Assembly (NCBI RefSeq): GCF_003050835.1
Contig: NZ_QAOJ01000001.1
Location: 827,041 to 891,040 of the forward strand
Direction: 5' to 3'
Source of the DNA: Pseudomonas sp. GV071
Lineage (GTDB): Bacteria > Pseudomonadota > Gammaproteobacteria > Pseudomonadales > Pseudomonadaceae
Length of the DNA: 64,000 bases
The notes beneath the pieces were generated by a model, which saw nothing but the letters and a program-made list of their open reading frames with translations, made no database searches and had not been told where the DNA came from. Positions 44,443 to 55,509 of the stretch are shown here, in pieces. A program made the translations under genes and the position numbers. How positions within the stretch are numbered: the stretch's first letter is position 1; the number at the start of each line of letters is the position of its first letter.

Positions 44443-45702
44443 TTAAGCCAGCTTGACCTTCAGCATGAAAAGCCCGGAGAGGAACGCAAATAGGCCCGCT
44501 GCCACGAACAGCGTCGAGTAGTTGGCATTCAGGACACCCAGCGCGACGGCCCCAAGCAACGGAACAATCATCTGAGGGAGGATGGCAGCGGCGCGGTAAA
44601 TGCCGAGGTCTCTGGCGGAGTTATCGCGGCTGGTAAGTACGGCTGCCACCACGGCGTTTTCTACCGAGGAATAGAGGCCCCAAGCAAAGCCGCTCAGCAC
44701 CACAAAGCCGAGGAACAGCGCAAAGCTAGGTGCCGCCCCCATCAACAGAAATACGATGCCGGCAAAAAAAGACGCGCCTGCCGAATACTGTCTTTTGTGC
44801 GTTTTGGCGTGCTCGGCGAAGGTCACCCAGATACCGGCCAGTACTGTGGCGATGGCAAAGATGAGCATGGTAATGGCCACGTGCTGAGGAACCTTTTCAG
44901 GGGAAACCCCCAGGTTCTTCGCGAGAAAAAACGTTTGGTAAGTGGTGAGAACAGACAATGCCGCGCCCATTAGAAAACGACCGGACATGAGCACCGTAAA
45001 GTTCAGGGTGGGCCACGCAAGAGCATTGCCTGGCTGCCGGGCGCTGGATTCTTGCGTCACCAAAGGCGCCGTGGCTGCCAACTGAATCTCATCAAAAATG
45101 ACGCAGAAATAGAGCACCGCCACCGCCATGAGTATGGTTGGCAGAACAAAGACAGCGATGAAGTTATGGGAAATAAAATCGACCAGAAATGCGCCAATCA
45201 CCATCCCGACGGGAATGCTGATGGCCAGCAGACCGGAGATTCGGGTTTGTTGTTCAGCGGGAATGCGGTCTAGCAAAACCGCACCAAGTCCGGCGACCAC
45301 TGCGTTGAGCCCGACTTGAAACAGGCAGTAGCCAATCAGTAAAGCAACCACGCTTTGGGCTGTGCCACAGAAAAACGCTGCGCCGATTGAGATAAAAGCG
45401 CCGGCGATCATCCAGGGGCGACGGCGTCCCAATGACAGGCTGGTGGCATCACTTAGCTTGCCAATGATTGGACCTGCCAGCATCGCAACAAGCGCCCCGC
45501 AGGCCAGTACCAACCCGAGTACATCGGTAGCGCGCTGCATGCCAACGAGATCTTGGATCTTCAACGCCAAGCTGATGAAGGTCGGAGGCAGAGACGTTGC
45601 CCAAATAAAAACAAAGGCCACGAAGTAAGCCAGCATGAACACCTTGCCCACAGGTTCAGGGGTTAATTCAATACGCTCGGATAAAACATGATTTACAGGC
45701 AT
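44443..45702 (-). CDS. MFS transporter
   Basis: 419 residues from ATG 45702; an earlier in-frame ATG (45732) has no ribosome site. Twelve predicted helices, with the loop 2-3 motif GKLSDATSLSLGRRRPW in the place of the MFS signature G-x3-D-x-GR. Similar to the sugar/glycoside-cation or SLC45-like branch by that motif, but the substrate is unknown. Third of its operon after the lipase-like gene (44 bp). Confidence 0.83.
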   Translation of the reverse strand: MPVNHVLSERIELTPEPVGKVFMLAYFVAFVFIWATSLPPTFISLALKIQDLVGMQRATDVLGLVLACGALVAMLAGPIIGKLSDATSLSLGRRRPWMIAGAFISIGAAFFCGTAQSVVALLIGYCLFQVGLNAVVAGLGAVLLDRIPAEQQTRISGLLAISIPVGMVIGAFLVDFISHNFIAVFVLPTILMAVAVLYFCVIFDEIQLAATAPLVTQESSARQPGNALAWPTLNFTVLMSGRFLMGAALSVLTTYQTFFLAKNLGVSPEKVPQHVAITMLIFAIATVLAGIWVTFAEHAKTHKRQYSAGASFFAGIVFLLMGAAPSFALFLGFVVLSGFAWGLYSSVENAVVAAVLTSRDNSARDLGIYRAAAILPQMIVPLLGAVALGVLNANYSTLFVAAGLFAFLSGLFMLKVKLA

Positions 45703-45746
45703 AGCAACCCCAGCGAAACAATTGCTTCGCATGCGAAAAACGTGGA

Positions 45747-46637
45747 TTAAACCGATTGAAAAGCGCGGGTTTCAGCGTCGTCGATAAGTCGAGCCGATAT
45801 CCGATTGAGTACCCATCCAATGAGCTTGTCAGTCACCAGATTCTCGGCATCGTCATTCAAAAGTTCGTGTCTAAAACCCTCGTACAACACCTGCTCCTTG
45901 TCCTCTACAGCTAGCTTTTTAAATAGTGCAGAGGAGGCATCGCAAGAGGTGTATTGGTCATCGGTGCCGTGCAAGAGCAGCACGGGTGCTTGCCAATTTT
46001 TGGCTCGGCGCCAACAGCTGTTTGAAACAGATAAGGCGGTCATACCGAGCAGTCCATTTGCGGCTTTAGCGTAACAATGAGGGTCTTTCAAAAACCGCTC
46101 GACTTGAGCCGGGTCTCTGCTAAGGCCTTCGGGTTTTCCCAAGTGCGTGACTGGGAATGGCTTCAGCAAGCGCGATAGCGCGATCAGAATCGGGTCACCA
46201 ATCACAGTCGCCGGATTGACGATGGCGGGGCTGAGCAACACCACACCATCCACCCCTTCTGAATTCTGGGCAACGCTGCCTGCTGTTACCAAACCGCCTA
46301 AAGAATGCCCAATCAGGTACAGGGGCAAACGAGTTTTTGCGATTATCTGCCGCGCAATCTGATGCTCGCTGACCGCCTTGCGGATATCGGTGTCGCCCTT
46401 TTTGCCCGTCGAGCCACCGTGGCCATGCATGTCGAACGCATAAACCGATATATTCAGCTCAATTAGCCGCTGAATGAGCCGGCTGTGCTGGTGGTAGTAG
46501 CGGCACGCATACTCGCCATAACCGTGCTGTAGTAAGACCACAGCCACCGGCGACACCGCTTCCCAGCAATATCCCGCCAACCCCGTTGCTACGTACCAAT
46601 GGGTCGCTTGAAACTCTTCGCGTACGACCGAAAACAT
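45747..46637 (-). CDS. alpha/beta hydrolase, monoacylglycerol-lipase-like
   Basis: 296 residues from ATG 46637 (AAGGTGAG 8 bases before); the GTG at 46646 sits too close to that site. Triad: Ser in IGHSLGG, Asp in HGTDDQYT and His in FRHELLND; the oxyanion HGYGEY precedes. No signal peptide. Serine-aquapeptidase-type (Hydrolase_4) lipases cleave acylglycerols or similar esters. In the operon after DUF1329 (60 bp). Confidence 0.84.
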   Translation of the reverse strand: MFSVVREEFQATHWYVATGLAGYCWEAVSPVAVVLLQHGYGEYACRYYHQHSRLIQRLIELNISVYAFDMHGHGGSTGKKGDTDIRKAVSEHQIARQIIAKTRLPLYLIGHSLGGLVTAGSVAQNSEGVDGVVLLSPAIVNPATVIGDPILIALSRLLKPFPVTHLGKPEGLSRDPAQVERFLKDPHCYAKAANGLLGMTALSVSNSCWRRAKNWQAPVLLLHGTDDQYTSCDASSALFKKLAVEDKEQVLYEGFRHELLNDDAENLVTDKLIGWVLNRISARLIDDAETRAFQSV

Positions 46638-46697
46638 CGCAGTCACTCACCTTAAAGTTGGGGTAGGCCACGTTCGCCACCTACCCCGTTGGTTTAG

Positions 46698-48068
46698 TTA
46701 GCGAACGCCTTTACGGCGCAGACTGGAGGCGTCGAAGTAACCATCCTCTGGCACAGGCTTGGAGATGTTGGCGGTCTCAACCTCTTCGCTGTCCAGGTTA
46801 GTCACGTAATAGCGCCGCGATTGGATGTCGTAGTAGGCCTCAATGCCCGACCACACTGCGGGCAGGTCGTAGAAGTTCTTGGTGTAAGCCACCGCTATGT
46901 TCCAAAGCTCGCCCTTGCCATCGTAGTTGTCGATTTCTACGGCCTGCCAACTATCCTCGTCGAGGTACAGGGTGCGCTTGCCATAGATGTGGCGATTGGT
47001 TGGCTTGAGTGTGGCTTCAACCACCCAGACGCGATGCAGCTCATAGCGCGTAAGGTCGGGGTTGATATGCCCCGGTTTCAGCAGGTCGTCATAACGCACG
47101 CCTTGGGCAGTCAGGGCATAGTTGTTATACGGAACGTAGATCTCTTTTTTTCCCAGGAGCTTCCAGTCGTAGCGATCTGGCGAGCCGTTGTACATGTCCA
47201 CGCTGTCAACCGTCTCGATGCCGTCCGAGCCGCTTGTGGCTGTGTCGTAGCTCAATGTTGGCGCGCGGCGCACGCGACGCTGGCCTGGAGTGTAGCCCCA
47301 CGCTTTTCGTGGCTCCGTCATCTGATTCAAGGTTTCGTGGACGATGGCGGCTTCGCCTGCAAAACGAGCAGGCGAAACCGTTTCGGTACTGAAGAAGAAC
47401 ATGATGTTGTTCAGGTCTTTATAGGCAGATTTCCGGTCGTAGAACTTGAACTTGACCTCCTGCTTAGTTTTGAGCAAAGCGTAACTGCCGTTTTTCTGCA
47501 CCAGAGCGCCGGACGAGGTACGCACGATGTACTCCCCACGATAACGAGCAATATGGTTCCAAACCGCCTCCAAACCGTTTTGAGGAATAGGAAAAGGGAT
47601 ACCGGCGTAGGCGTCTTCAAAGCCGTTTCCAGACTCGACCAACTTGGCAGTGGCGGCGTTGGCGGCGGTGTTCCTGTATACCCAGTCCGGCGCCGACCCG
47701 GTTCGACGGGATGTGTAGACCGGGATCTTGAAGGTCGTTGGGTAACTGTTGATCATCGCGATCTGGCCAACGGTCAAGTTGGCTTTGTATTGCTGGACAT
47801 TGGACTTGTCGATTACGAACAGCGGCTTGTCGTTCGGGAAGGGGTCGATATGGTGCTGACCAGAGCCTTTATAACCTTCCGGTGCGCTAGTTATGCCGCC
47901 TTCCCACGGAGGAATAGTGCCGGCGGCGTTGCCGGCTTTTTCACCACCGAGCGGGGTCAGCGTGGTCCCGAGCTTGGCGATCTCCGAACTTGGAACTGCT
48001 GCATGGGCACTCAAAGCGACAAAGCCGAACGCAGCGAGCGTGCAAAGTACTGCCTGTTTGGTAAGCAT
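46698..48068 (-). CDS. DUF1329 outer-membrane-associated protein
   Basis: 456 residues from ATG 48068 (GGAGAG upstream), with a signal peptide ending AHA-A. The family start SSEIAKLGTTLTPLGGEKAG and the later GRRHIYGKR/YLDEDSWQ-type block are DUF1329 hallmarks; the fold is LolA/LolB-like. DUF1329 genes nearly always accompany DUF1302 genes near hydrophobic-compound pathways. 49 bp after the DUF1302 gene. Confidence 0.87.
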   Translation of the reverse strand: MLTKQAVLCTLAAFGFVALSAHAAVPSSEIAKLGTTLTPLGGEKAGNAAGTIPPWEGGITSAPEGYKGSGQHHIDPFPNDKPLFVIDKSNVQQYKANLTVGQIAMINSYPTTFKIPVYTSRRTGSAPDWVYRNTAANAATAKLVESGNGFEDAYAGIPFPIPQNGLEAVWNHIARYRGEYIVRTSSGALVQKNGSYALLKTKQEVKFKFYDRKSAYKDLNNIMFFFSTETVSPARFAGEAAIVHETLNQMTEPRKAWGYTPGQRRVRRAPTLSYDTATSGSDGIETVDSVDMYNGSPDRYDWKLLGKKEIYVPYNNYALTAQGVRYDDLLKPGHINPDLTRYELHRVWVVEATLKPTNRHIYGKRTLYLDEDSWQAVEIDNYDGKGELWNIAVAYTKNFYDLPAVWSGIEAYYDIQSRRYYVTNLDSEEVETANISKPVPEDGYFDASSLRRKGVR

Positions 48069-48117
48069 TGGATCTCTCCACAAATTTCGTCATGGGCTGC
48101 AAGCCGTTGCGGGCTTT

Positions 48118-50019
48118 TTAGAAGGAGTACTTCACGTTCACGCCGATGTTGTCGCGGTCGCGGCCACGGTTGCTGTCGCCAGCGCCGTAAAACGAGGTGT
48201 ACTGAAGTTCGCCCTGAAGGCTGTTGAGGTAGCTGGCTTTAATGCCCAAGGTGTGCGCTTTGGCGCCCTCGTTAAAGCGCCCGGTCTGGTTGGAGGTGCC
48301 CTTGAAATCGTTCTTGAACACCACGAAGGGCGACAGGTTTACGCCAGCAAAGACGTTGTTCCAGGTACCACCCGCTGTGAGGGTGTAGCCGTAGGCATCA
48401 CGGTCCATAAAGGTGTCGCGGCCGCTGCCGACGAAGTCGCGTGTGGTGCCATCCCAAGCGGTGTAGGTAAGGCTGGTACCGCGAACGTGCTCGGAAGCGA
48501 CTTCGGCAACGCCGATCAATGAGTCGAAGGTGAGTGCCGGGCCGAAGTTGTAGATGGTGCCCAGCGACGTGTTAAACGCTTCAACGCGCTGGTAGTTGTG
48601 CAGCACGTTATCGCGGCACAGATTCTGACCGGCCACCAATGTGCAGGCCTGACTTGCGTTCACGGCACCGTTCGCTAACTGGCTTACGCCAGAAGCGCCC
48701 TGGGTGATGATGTCCGCTACAACCTGGTCAGAGCTGGCGATGGCAACCGGCAAGTTGGGCCGATAGGCCACTTCACCAAATACGGACGCGTCGCCCAGCA
48801 TAGTGCTGAAGCTCAGGCCATACATACGGATGTCTTCAGGGTATTCACGCCGAGCAATCGCATTGCCGGCTGCGTCGATACTGGCTAGCGCCGGGCGAGC
48901 AGCGGCGGGAAACGCTCCCCAGAAGGGGTTGGTGTAGTCCACACCCTGGTAGGTACCGAAATCGACCGCAAGCTGCGGTTCGGTAGCGTGGTAGTTGACG
49001 AAGTAGAAACCGAACTCAGTGTCGTTCAAAGACTCGGCGACATAACGAAATGCCACACCAAACTGGCCGTCGTCTCGAGCATTGATATCGCTGCCGATGT
49101 TTGACACCTTGAGCGTGCCAGTGCTCGGATCAAGATAGGGGTTCGCCCCAAACGGGCCGTTACCCACCAAGCCAAGCGCCGCTGCCGTGCCATAGAATGG
49201 CATTACTGGCGCTAAGGAATCAGCGGTGCCGTAAGCAGTATTGCCTCCGTCGGCAAAGAGGTCGGTTTGCGAGAAGTAGGTGCCAACCGGGTCGACCGTT
49301 GTCTCACGCCAGTTCCACTGGTAGTAGGCTTCCATCGACAACTGATCGGTGAGGCCAAGGCTGAAGCTGAACGCCTCTAGGGGAATCAGGATTTCCTTGA
49401 TCTCGGACCCGGGCAGTCGATACTTGGTGGCATCCACAGGGTTGGAGGTATTCACGCCGCCACGGTAGAACAACCCTTCACCCCAGTTGAAAACCTGGCG
49501 GCCCAGGCGAGCAGTTAGCGGCTTGTCAGCAACATCCCAACTACCGAATACATAGGCGTCCAGCAACGTGGCATCGCGGCCTGCGGAATGTCGGGTGTCG
49601 TAGCTGAAGCTGCTGTTGTCGGGATAGTTCTGGCTGGGCTGGTTTGGATCGTTATTGCTGTTGTAGTCCGTGCGGTGATCCATGATTTGCGAGTCATAGA
49701 AGGCCGAACCGCGGACGAATACTCCGTAGTTCTGGTAATTGGCCTGTAGCTCACTAGTAACTTTGTACACCTCGGATACGAGGCCGGTATCGAAGGAGCG
49801 GTTGCCGTCGTTTTCGTTGATATCGTTGTTGTCTTTGTCTTGAGCCTGTACGCGCCATAGCTGTCCGTAGGACAAGGTGGTATCCAGCGATCCAGTAACT
49901 TCGCCCGCGTTAAACGTGAATGCGTGGGCATTGATCGACGCCGCGATTGCGGAGATCCCTACAATCGTTTGCAGCCCGATTAAGCCCGGTGCGCCAGCTT
50001 TCTTGTATTTGTTATCCAT
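48118..50019 (-). CDS. DUF1302 outer-membrane protein
   Basis: 633 residues with a signal region ending NAHA near residue 33, a start of mature protein FTFNAGEVTGSLDTTLSYG, and beta-barrel alternation to the terminal KYSF. The conserved ARLGRQVFNWGEGLFYRGGV block is seen near residue 170. AAGGACGAG precedes the ATG. Predicted outer-membrane channel for a hydrophobic substrate. First gene of the minus-strand operon and divergent from the TetR gene. Confidence 0.88.
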   Translation of the reverse strand: MDNKYKKAGAPGLIGLQTIVGISAIAASINAHAFTFNAGEVTGSLDTTLSYGQLWRVQAQDKDNNDINENDGNRSFDTGLVSEVYKVTSELQANYQNYGVFVRGSAFYDSQIMDHRTDYNSNNDPNQPSQNYPDNSSFSYDTRHSAGRDATLLDAYVFGSWDVADKPLTARLGRQVFNWGEGLFYRGGVNTSNPVDATKYRLPGSEIKEILIPLEAFSFSLGLTDQLSMEAYYQWNWRETTVDPVGTYFSQTDLFADGGNTAYGTADSLAPVMPFYGTAAALGLVGNGPFGANPYLDPSTGTLKVSNIGSDINARDDGQFGVAFRYVAESLNDTEFGFYFVNYHATEPQLAVDFGTYQGVDYTNPFWGAFPAAARPALASIDAAGNAIARREYPEDIRMYGLSFSTMLGDASVFGEVAYRPNLPVAIASSDQVVADIITQGASGVSQLANGAVNASQACTLVAGQNLCRDNVLHNYQRVEAFNTSLGTIYNFGPALTFDSLIGVAEVASEHVRGTSLTYTAWDGTTRDFVGSGRDTFMDRDAYGYTLTAGGTWNNVFAGVNLSPFVVFKNDFKGTSNQTGRFNEGAKAHTLGIKASYLNSLQGELQYTSFYGAGDSNRGRDRDNIGVNVKYSF

Positions 50020-50142
50020 CTCTCGTCCTTTGCCATCTTATTTTTGTGTGGTCCGAACTAGTCCGCCTTACCGTTCTGCGTAGCTATCTCCTGTGAATCT
50101 CTGTGCTCGGCGTTTGGCCAGGCCAAGCACGCTTGCCATTAG

Positions 50143-50165
50143 CTATCCGCATGGATAGTATCCAT
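50143..50165. promoter_or_regulatory. nested palindromes, candidate TetR operator
   Basis: CTATCC-GCAT-GGATAG (50143-50158) overlaps ATGGATA-G-TATCCAT (50151-50165), so the GGATA half-site appears three times in 23 bp. It lies in the 240-bp region between the DUF1302 operon and the TetR gene, where an autoregulated divergent operator is expected. Confidence 0.55.
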
Positions 50166-50259
50166 TTGGTGAGTTTTCACACGAATTTCTGCTGTTGTCA
50201 ATACTCGACACCAGGCGTACAACGCCCAACTACCGATGGCGACTCATTGATCAGCGAAT

Positions 50260-50880
50260 ATGGCGACCACAAAAATCACCAAGCAGGAACGCAGCGAGCA
50301 GACTAAAACGCAGCTGATGGAAATCGCGCTAAAGCAGTTTGCTATCCATGGATTCGCAGGCGTCGCGTTGCGCGATATTGCCGAGGAGGCGCAGTTAAAC
50401 CACGCGATGATCAGGTATTACTTTGGCGACAAAGAGAACCTGTGGAGAGAGAGCGCGGTGTTTCTGATGGAACGATTGGCACGGGAAGTACCCCGCCCCT
50501 CCATCGAAAGTCTTTCTGAAGATTTATCAGAAATTAAGGCGTACATCCGCAACTATGTACGCTACTGCGCCCGCCACCCCGAGCACGCGCGTTTTTTTAT
50601 TCAGGAATCTATCAGCAGTTCAGAACGCTTGAAGTGGATAGCCGAGACCTATCTACGCCCTGCGCACTTACAGACGCTGGAAATCGTGAAGGTGATCAAC
50701 GCCAAGCTTGGTCGGCCCCATGTAAACCCCATTACGCTCCTTTACATGATCACTTCCATGTCGCAGGTTCCTTACATGCTGGCGGCAGAAATCAAGTCGA
50801 CCCACAACTTAGATCCCATGCTGCCTGCAGCAATCGAGTCTCATGCCGATACCGTGATTCAGCTGCTGTTCAAGGATTAA
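50260..50880 (+). CDS. TetR-family regulator
   Basis: 206 residues with the N-terminal TetR HTH: FAIHGFAGVALRDIAEEAQL then HAMIRYYFGDKENLW. The C-terminal domain is the ligand/dimer part (ARHPEHARFFIQES). No clear ribosome site. Divergent from the DUF1302 operon and 19 bp upstream of an esterase gene, so it probably controls both. Confidence 0.88.
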   Translation: MATTKITKQERSEQTKTQLMEIALKQFAIHGFAGVALRDIAEEAQLNHAMIRYYFGDKENLWRESAVFLMERLAREVPRPSIESLSEDLSEIKAYIRNYVRYCARHPEHARFFIQESISSSERLKWIAETYLRPAHLQTLEIVKVINAKLGRPHVNPITLLYMITSMSQVPYMLAAEIKSTHNLDPMLPAAIESHADTVIQLLFKD

Positions 50881-50899
50881 TAATAAAAAGGATTGCTCA

Positions 50900-51799
50900 A
50901 TGAGCCTACGCGGTTTTCTTGTCCGAACGCTTCTGCATGTGCTCTTCCGCCATAGGAACGCTGTTCCTCTCGAAGAACGCCGCTCAGGAATGGAGCGCAG
51001 TACCAAACTATTCAAGCCCGCGAGGGGTGTCACATTCGAGCCGGTGGCTATCGGTACATTGAGCGCCGAGTGGGTCATCCCGGCCAATGCCATACCTAAC
51101 TGCGCGATACTTTTCCTGCACGGCGGCGCTTACACCGCTGGCTCGATGGAGACCCACCGCTCTCTGGTTTCCTTTATTGCCAAACACAGTGGCGTGCGTG
51201 CGTTGCATTTGAACTACCGGCTCGCCCCTGAACACCCCTATCCAGCAGCTGTCGACGACGCCGTTACAGCATTTGGATGGTTGCAAACCACCTTGAATAT
51301 CAGCGCCGATAACGTGGCATTCGCTGGTGATTCGGCAGGTGGCGGGCTGGCCCTGGCAGCAGCGCTGCGCTTACGCAATGAACTACGCGCATTACCAGCG
51401 TGCATTGCCTTGCTGTCACCTTGGACCGACCTAACGCTTGAGGGAGAAACCATCGAGTCCCTGCGACAGGTTGATCCCTTCTTCAAAGACACCGGCTACC
51501 TACGTGATTCCGCGACCAGCTATGCCAGGGGATCTAGCGTCGATAACCCAGAGATTTCTCCCTTGCTGGCAGACCTGCGCGGCCTGCCGGACATGCTGAT
51601 TCACGTCGGCTCCCATGAAGCCCTGTTAAGCGACTCAGAGAGCTTTGCCACTCGTGCAATGCTAGCCGGCACGCTGGTCGAACTGAAGGTTTGGCCAGGT
51701 GCGTGGCATGTATGGCAGCTGTTCTACAATTTCGTCCCTGAGGCGAAAGCCTCGATCACCGACATCGCGACGTTTATCCGAAAAAAACTAGTACGCTGA
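50900..51799 (+). CDS. HSL/GDXG-type esterase, candidate lactonase
   Basis: 299 residues of the hormone-sensitive-lipase family: HGGAYTAGS forms the oxyanion hole, Ser is in GDSAGGGLA, Asp/Glu near HVGSHEALLSD and His in GAWHVWQ. Cytoplasmic. It is co-transcribed with the TetR gene and convergent with the Baeyer-Villiger operon. Caprolactone hydrolases of cyclohexanol pathways belong to the same family, so lactone or ester opening after the monooxygenase is a reasonable inference. Confidence 0.87.
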   Translation: MSLRGFLVRTLLHVLFRHRNAVPLEERRSGMERSTKLFKPARGVTFEPVAIGTLSAEWVIPANAIPNCAILFLHGGAYTAGSMETHRSLVSFIAKHSGVRALHLNYRLAPEHPYPAAVDDAVTAFGWLQTTLNISADNVAFAGDSAGGGLALAAALRLRNELRALPACIALLSPWTDLTLEGETIESLRQVDPFFKDTGYLRDSATSYARGSSVDNPEISPLLADLRGLPDMLIHVGSHEALLSDSESFATRAMLAGTLVELKVWPGAWHVWQLFYNFVPEAKASITDIATFIRKKLVR

Positions 51800-51910
51800 A
51801 CGCGAGAAGAACTTGCCGGGCCGCTCTTATCACCGGGGCTTGCATTACCATTACCCTATGCGAGCGCTTTCCGGTACTTCGTAAATGCGGGCTCCAACAA
51901 ATTTAAGCCG

Positions 51911-51953
51911 AAAAAAACCGGCCACCTTGATCTCCAAAATGACCGGCAAAAAA
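51911..51953 (-). terminator. terminator of the Baeyer-Villiger operon
   Basis: CCGGCCA (51918-51924) pairs with TGACCGG (51940-51946), one mismatch, with A-runs on both sides. On the minus strand it reads stem-loop then seven T, about 100 bp after the last gene of that operon. It could also work for the convergent esterase transcript. Confidence 0.6.
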
Positions 51954-52027
51954 CACTACACCTAGTGTTCAGGCTGAAGAAGACTGGCTGTGTACCCCGT
52001 GCAGTTGCAGCTCAAACAGCTGAGCAC

Positions 52028-53149
52028 CTATAGGCCTTTCTTCTGTTTAAACGAATGCATCATGGCGTCGGTGGCCACAATCGCGTCGTAAACCAACTCA
52101 GGCGTTACGGTAAACGGCATGTTGTGCATGGTGTCGTTTACATCGCAGGCGGCTTGGGCAACTTGTCGCCATTCACTTTCTTTGAAGTGCTTGAGCCCCA
52201 GGTCGCTCAAGGTCAGGGGCAAGCCGACGGCAATGGCGATATCGACCACCTCCTCTATCTCGTCCATCGGCGCGGCCTCCATCACCAACTGGGTGAACAA
52301 GCCAAACACTACTTTTTCGCCGTGCTGGGCGCCATGCAGGTCATGCACAAAGGTCATGCCGTTGTGAATCGCGTGCGCCGCTGCACAGCCACCGGACTCC
52401 GCGCCAACGGCAGACATGTAGATGGTGGCTTCAATGGTGTTCTCCAGCGCCGCCGTAATGGACTTACTGCGCACCGCAAACGCGGCCTGCGCCGAGTACT
52501 TTTTGATGGTTTCGTAGCAGGTTTTGGCAATGGCGAAACCAATCAAGGTTGGCTTAAGCATCTTGCCGTCGTTGCCCAGAATCAGGTTGTCACGCTGGGC
52601 GGCGTAACAGGCGCGGGCTTCGAAATAGGTGGCCAAACCATCACCCACACCTGCTGCGAAAAACCGTGGCGGCTGCTCGGCCATGATCCGTGTATCGGCC
52701 AACACCACATCCGGGTTCTTGGCCAAAAACAGGTAGCGGTTGAATGTATCGTCGTCGTTGTAAATCACTGAAATTGCCGTGCACGGTGCATCGGTAGACG
52801 CCAACGTCGGCAAAATCAGTACCGGTTTACCCAGAAAGTGCGCGGCGGCCTTAGCGGTGTCCAGGGTTTTGCCGCCACCAATACCAACGACATAGTCAAA
52901 ACTGCGGGCAGCTTCAACGTGCTTGTTGATTTCGCTGTCTGAACATTGCCCGCCAAATACGGCCACCTCAGCGGCCTGCTCGTTGTTGAAACCCGGCATG
53001 GCTTTTTCATGCACCCGGCCAACAATGAACTGATCACAAATCAAATAGGCTTTCGCGCCGTACGCTTTGCCATGCACAGACAGGTCAACCAGGGCATCGG
53101 CCTGAACCAGGAACTTGGCTGGCGATGCAATACCTTTTGTAATGGACAT
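52028..53149 (-). CDS. iron-type alcohol dehydrogenase, glycerol-dehydrogenase-like
   Basis: 373 residues with the GldA-type NAD motif VGIGGGKTLDTAKA near residue 95, TLASTDAPCTA near 120, and metal ligands in GVGDGLATYFEA, HAIHNG and HGEKV. Oxidises a polyol or hydroxy acid; glycerol is the family type but the operon suggests a different alcohol, for instance an omega-hydroxy acid. Last gene of the operon, 73 bp after the SDR. Confidence 0.86.
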   Translation of the reverse strand: MSITKGIASPAKFLVQADALVDLSVHGKAYGAKAYLICDQFIVGRVHEKAMPGFNNEQAAEVAVFGGQCSDSEINKHVEAARSFDYVVGIGGGKTLDTAKAAAHFLGKPVLILPTLASTDAPCTAISVIYNDDDTFNRYLFLAKNPDVVLADTRIMAEQPPRFFAAGVGDGLATYFEARACYAAQRDNLILGNDGKMLKPTLIGFAIAKTCYETIKKYSAQAAFAVRSKSITAALENTIEATIYMSAVGAESGGCAAAHAIHNGMTFVHDLHGAQHGEKVVFGLFTQLVMEAAPMDEIEEVVDIAIAVGLPLTLSDLGLKHFKESEWRQVAQAACDVNDTMHNMPFTVTPELVYDAIVATDAMMHSFKQKKGL

Positions 53150-53222
53150 GTCACACCCTCATTTTGGTCCAGGCATCCGTCACTGCGATGGGTTCAGCGA
53201 TGCCTGGAGCGCTTTACTGGAG

Positions 53223-55375
<2,153 letters not shown>

Positions 55376-55509
55376 GTCGAGTATTCCTTGTTTTTATGTT
55401 TTTACGACACAGCGATTTCCACACCGCAGGGCACGCCCTGCGGTTGGAGAAGGAACAGCGGTAGAGCGCTGTCAGGGGTAGCGATGCCCTGACAGTGAGG
55501 CTGGCTCCA

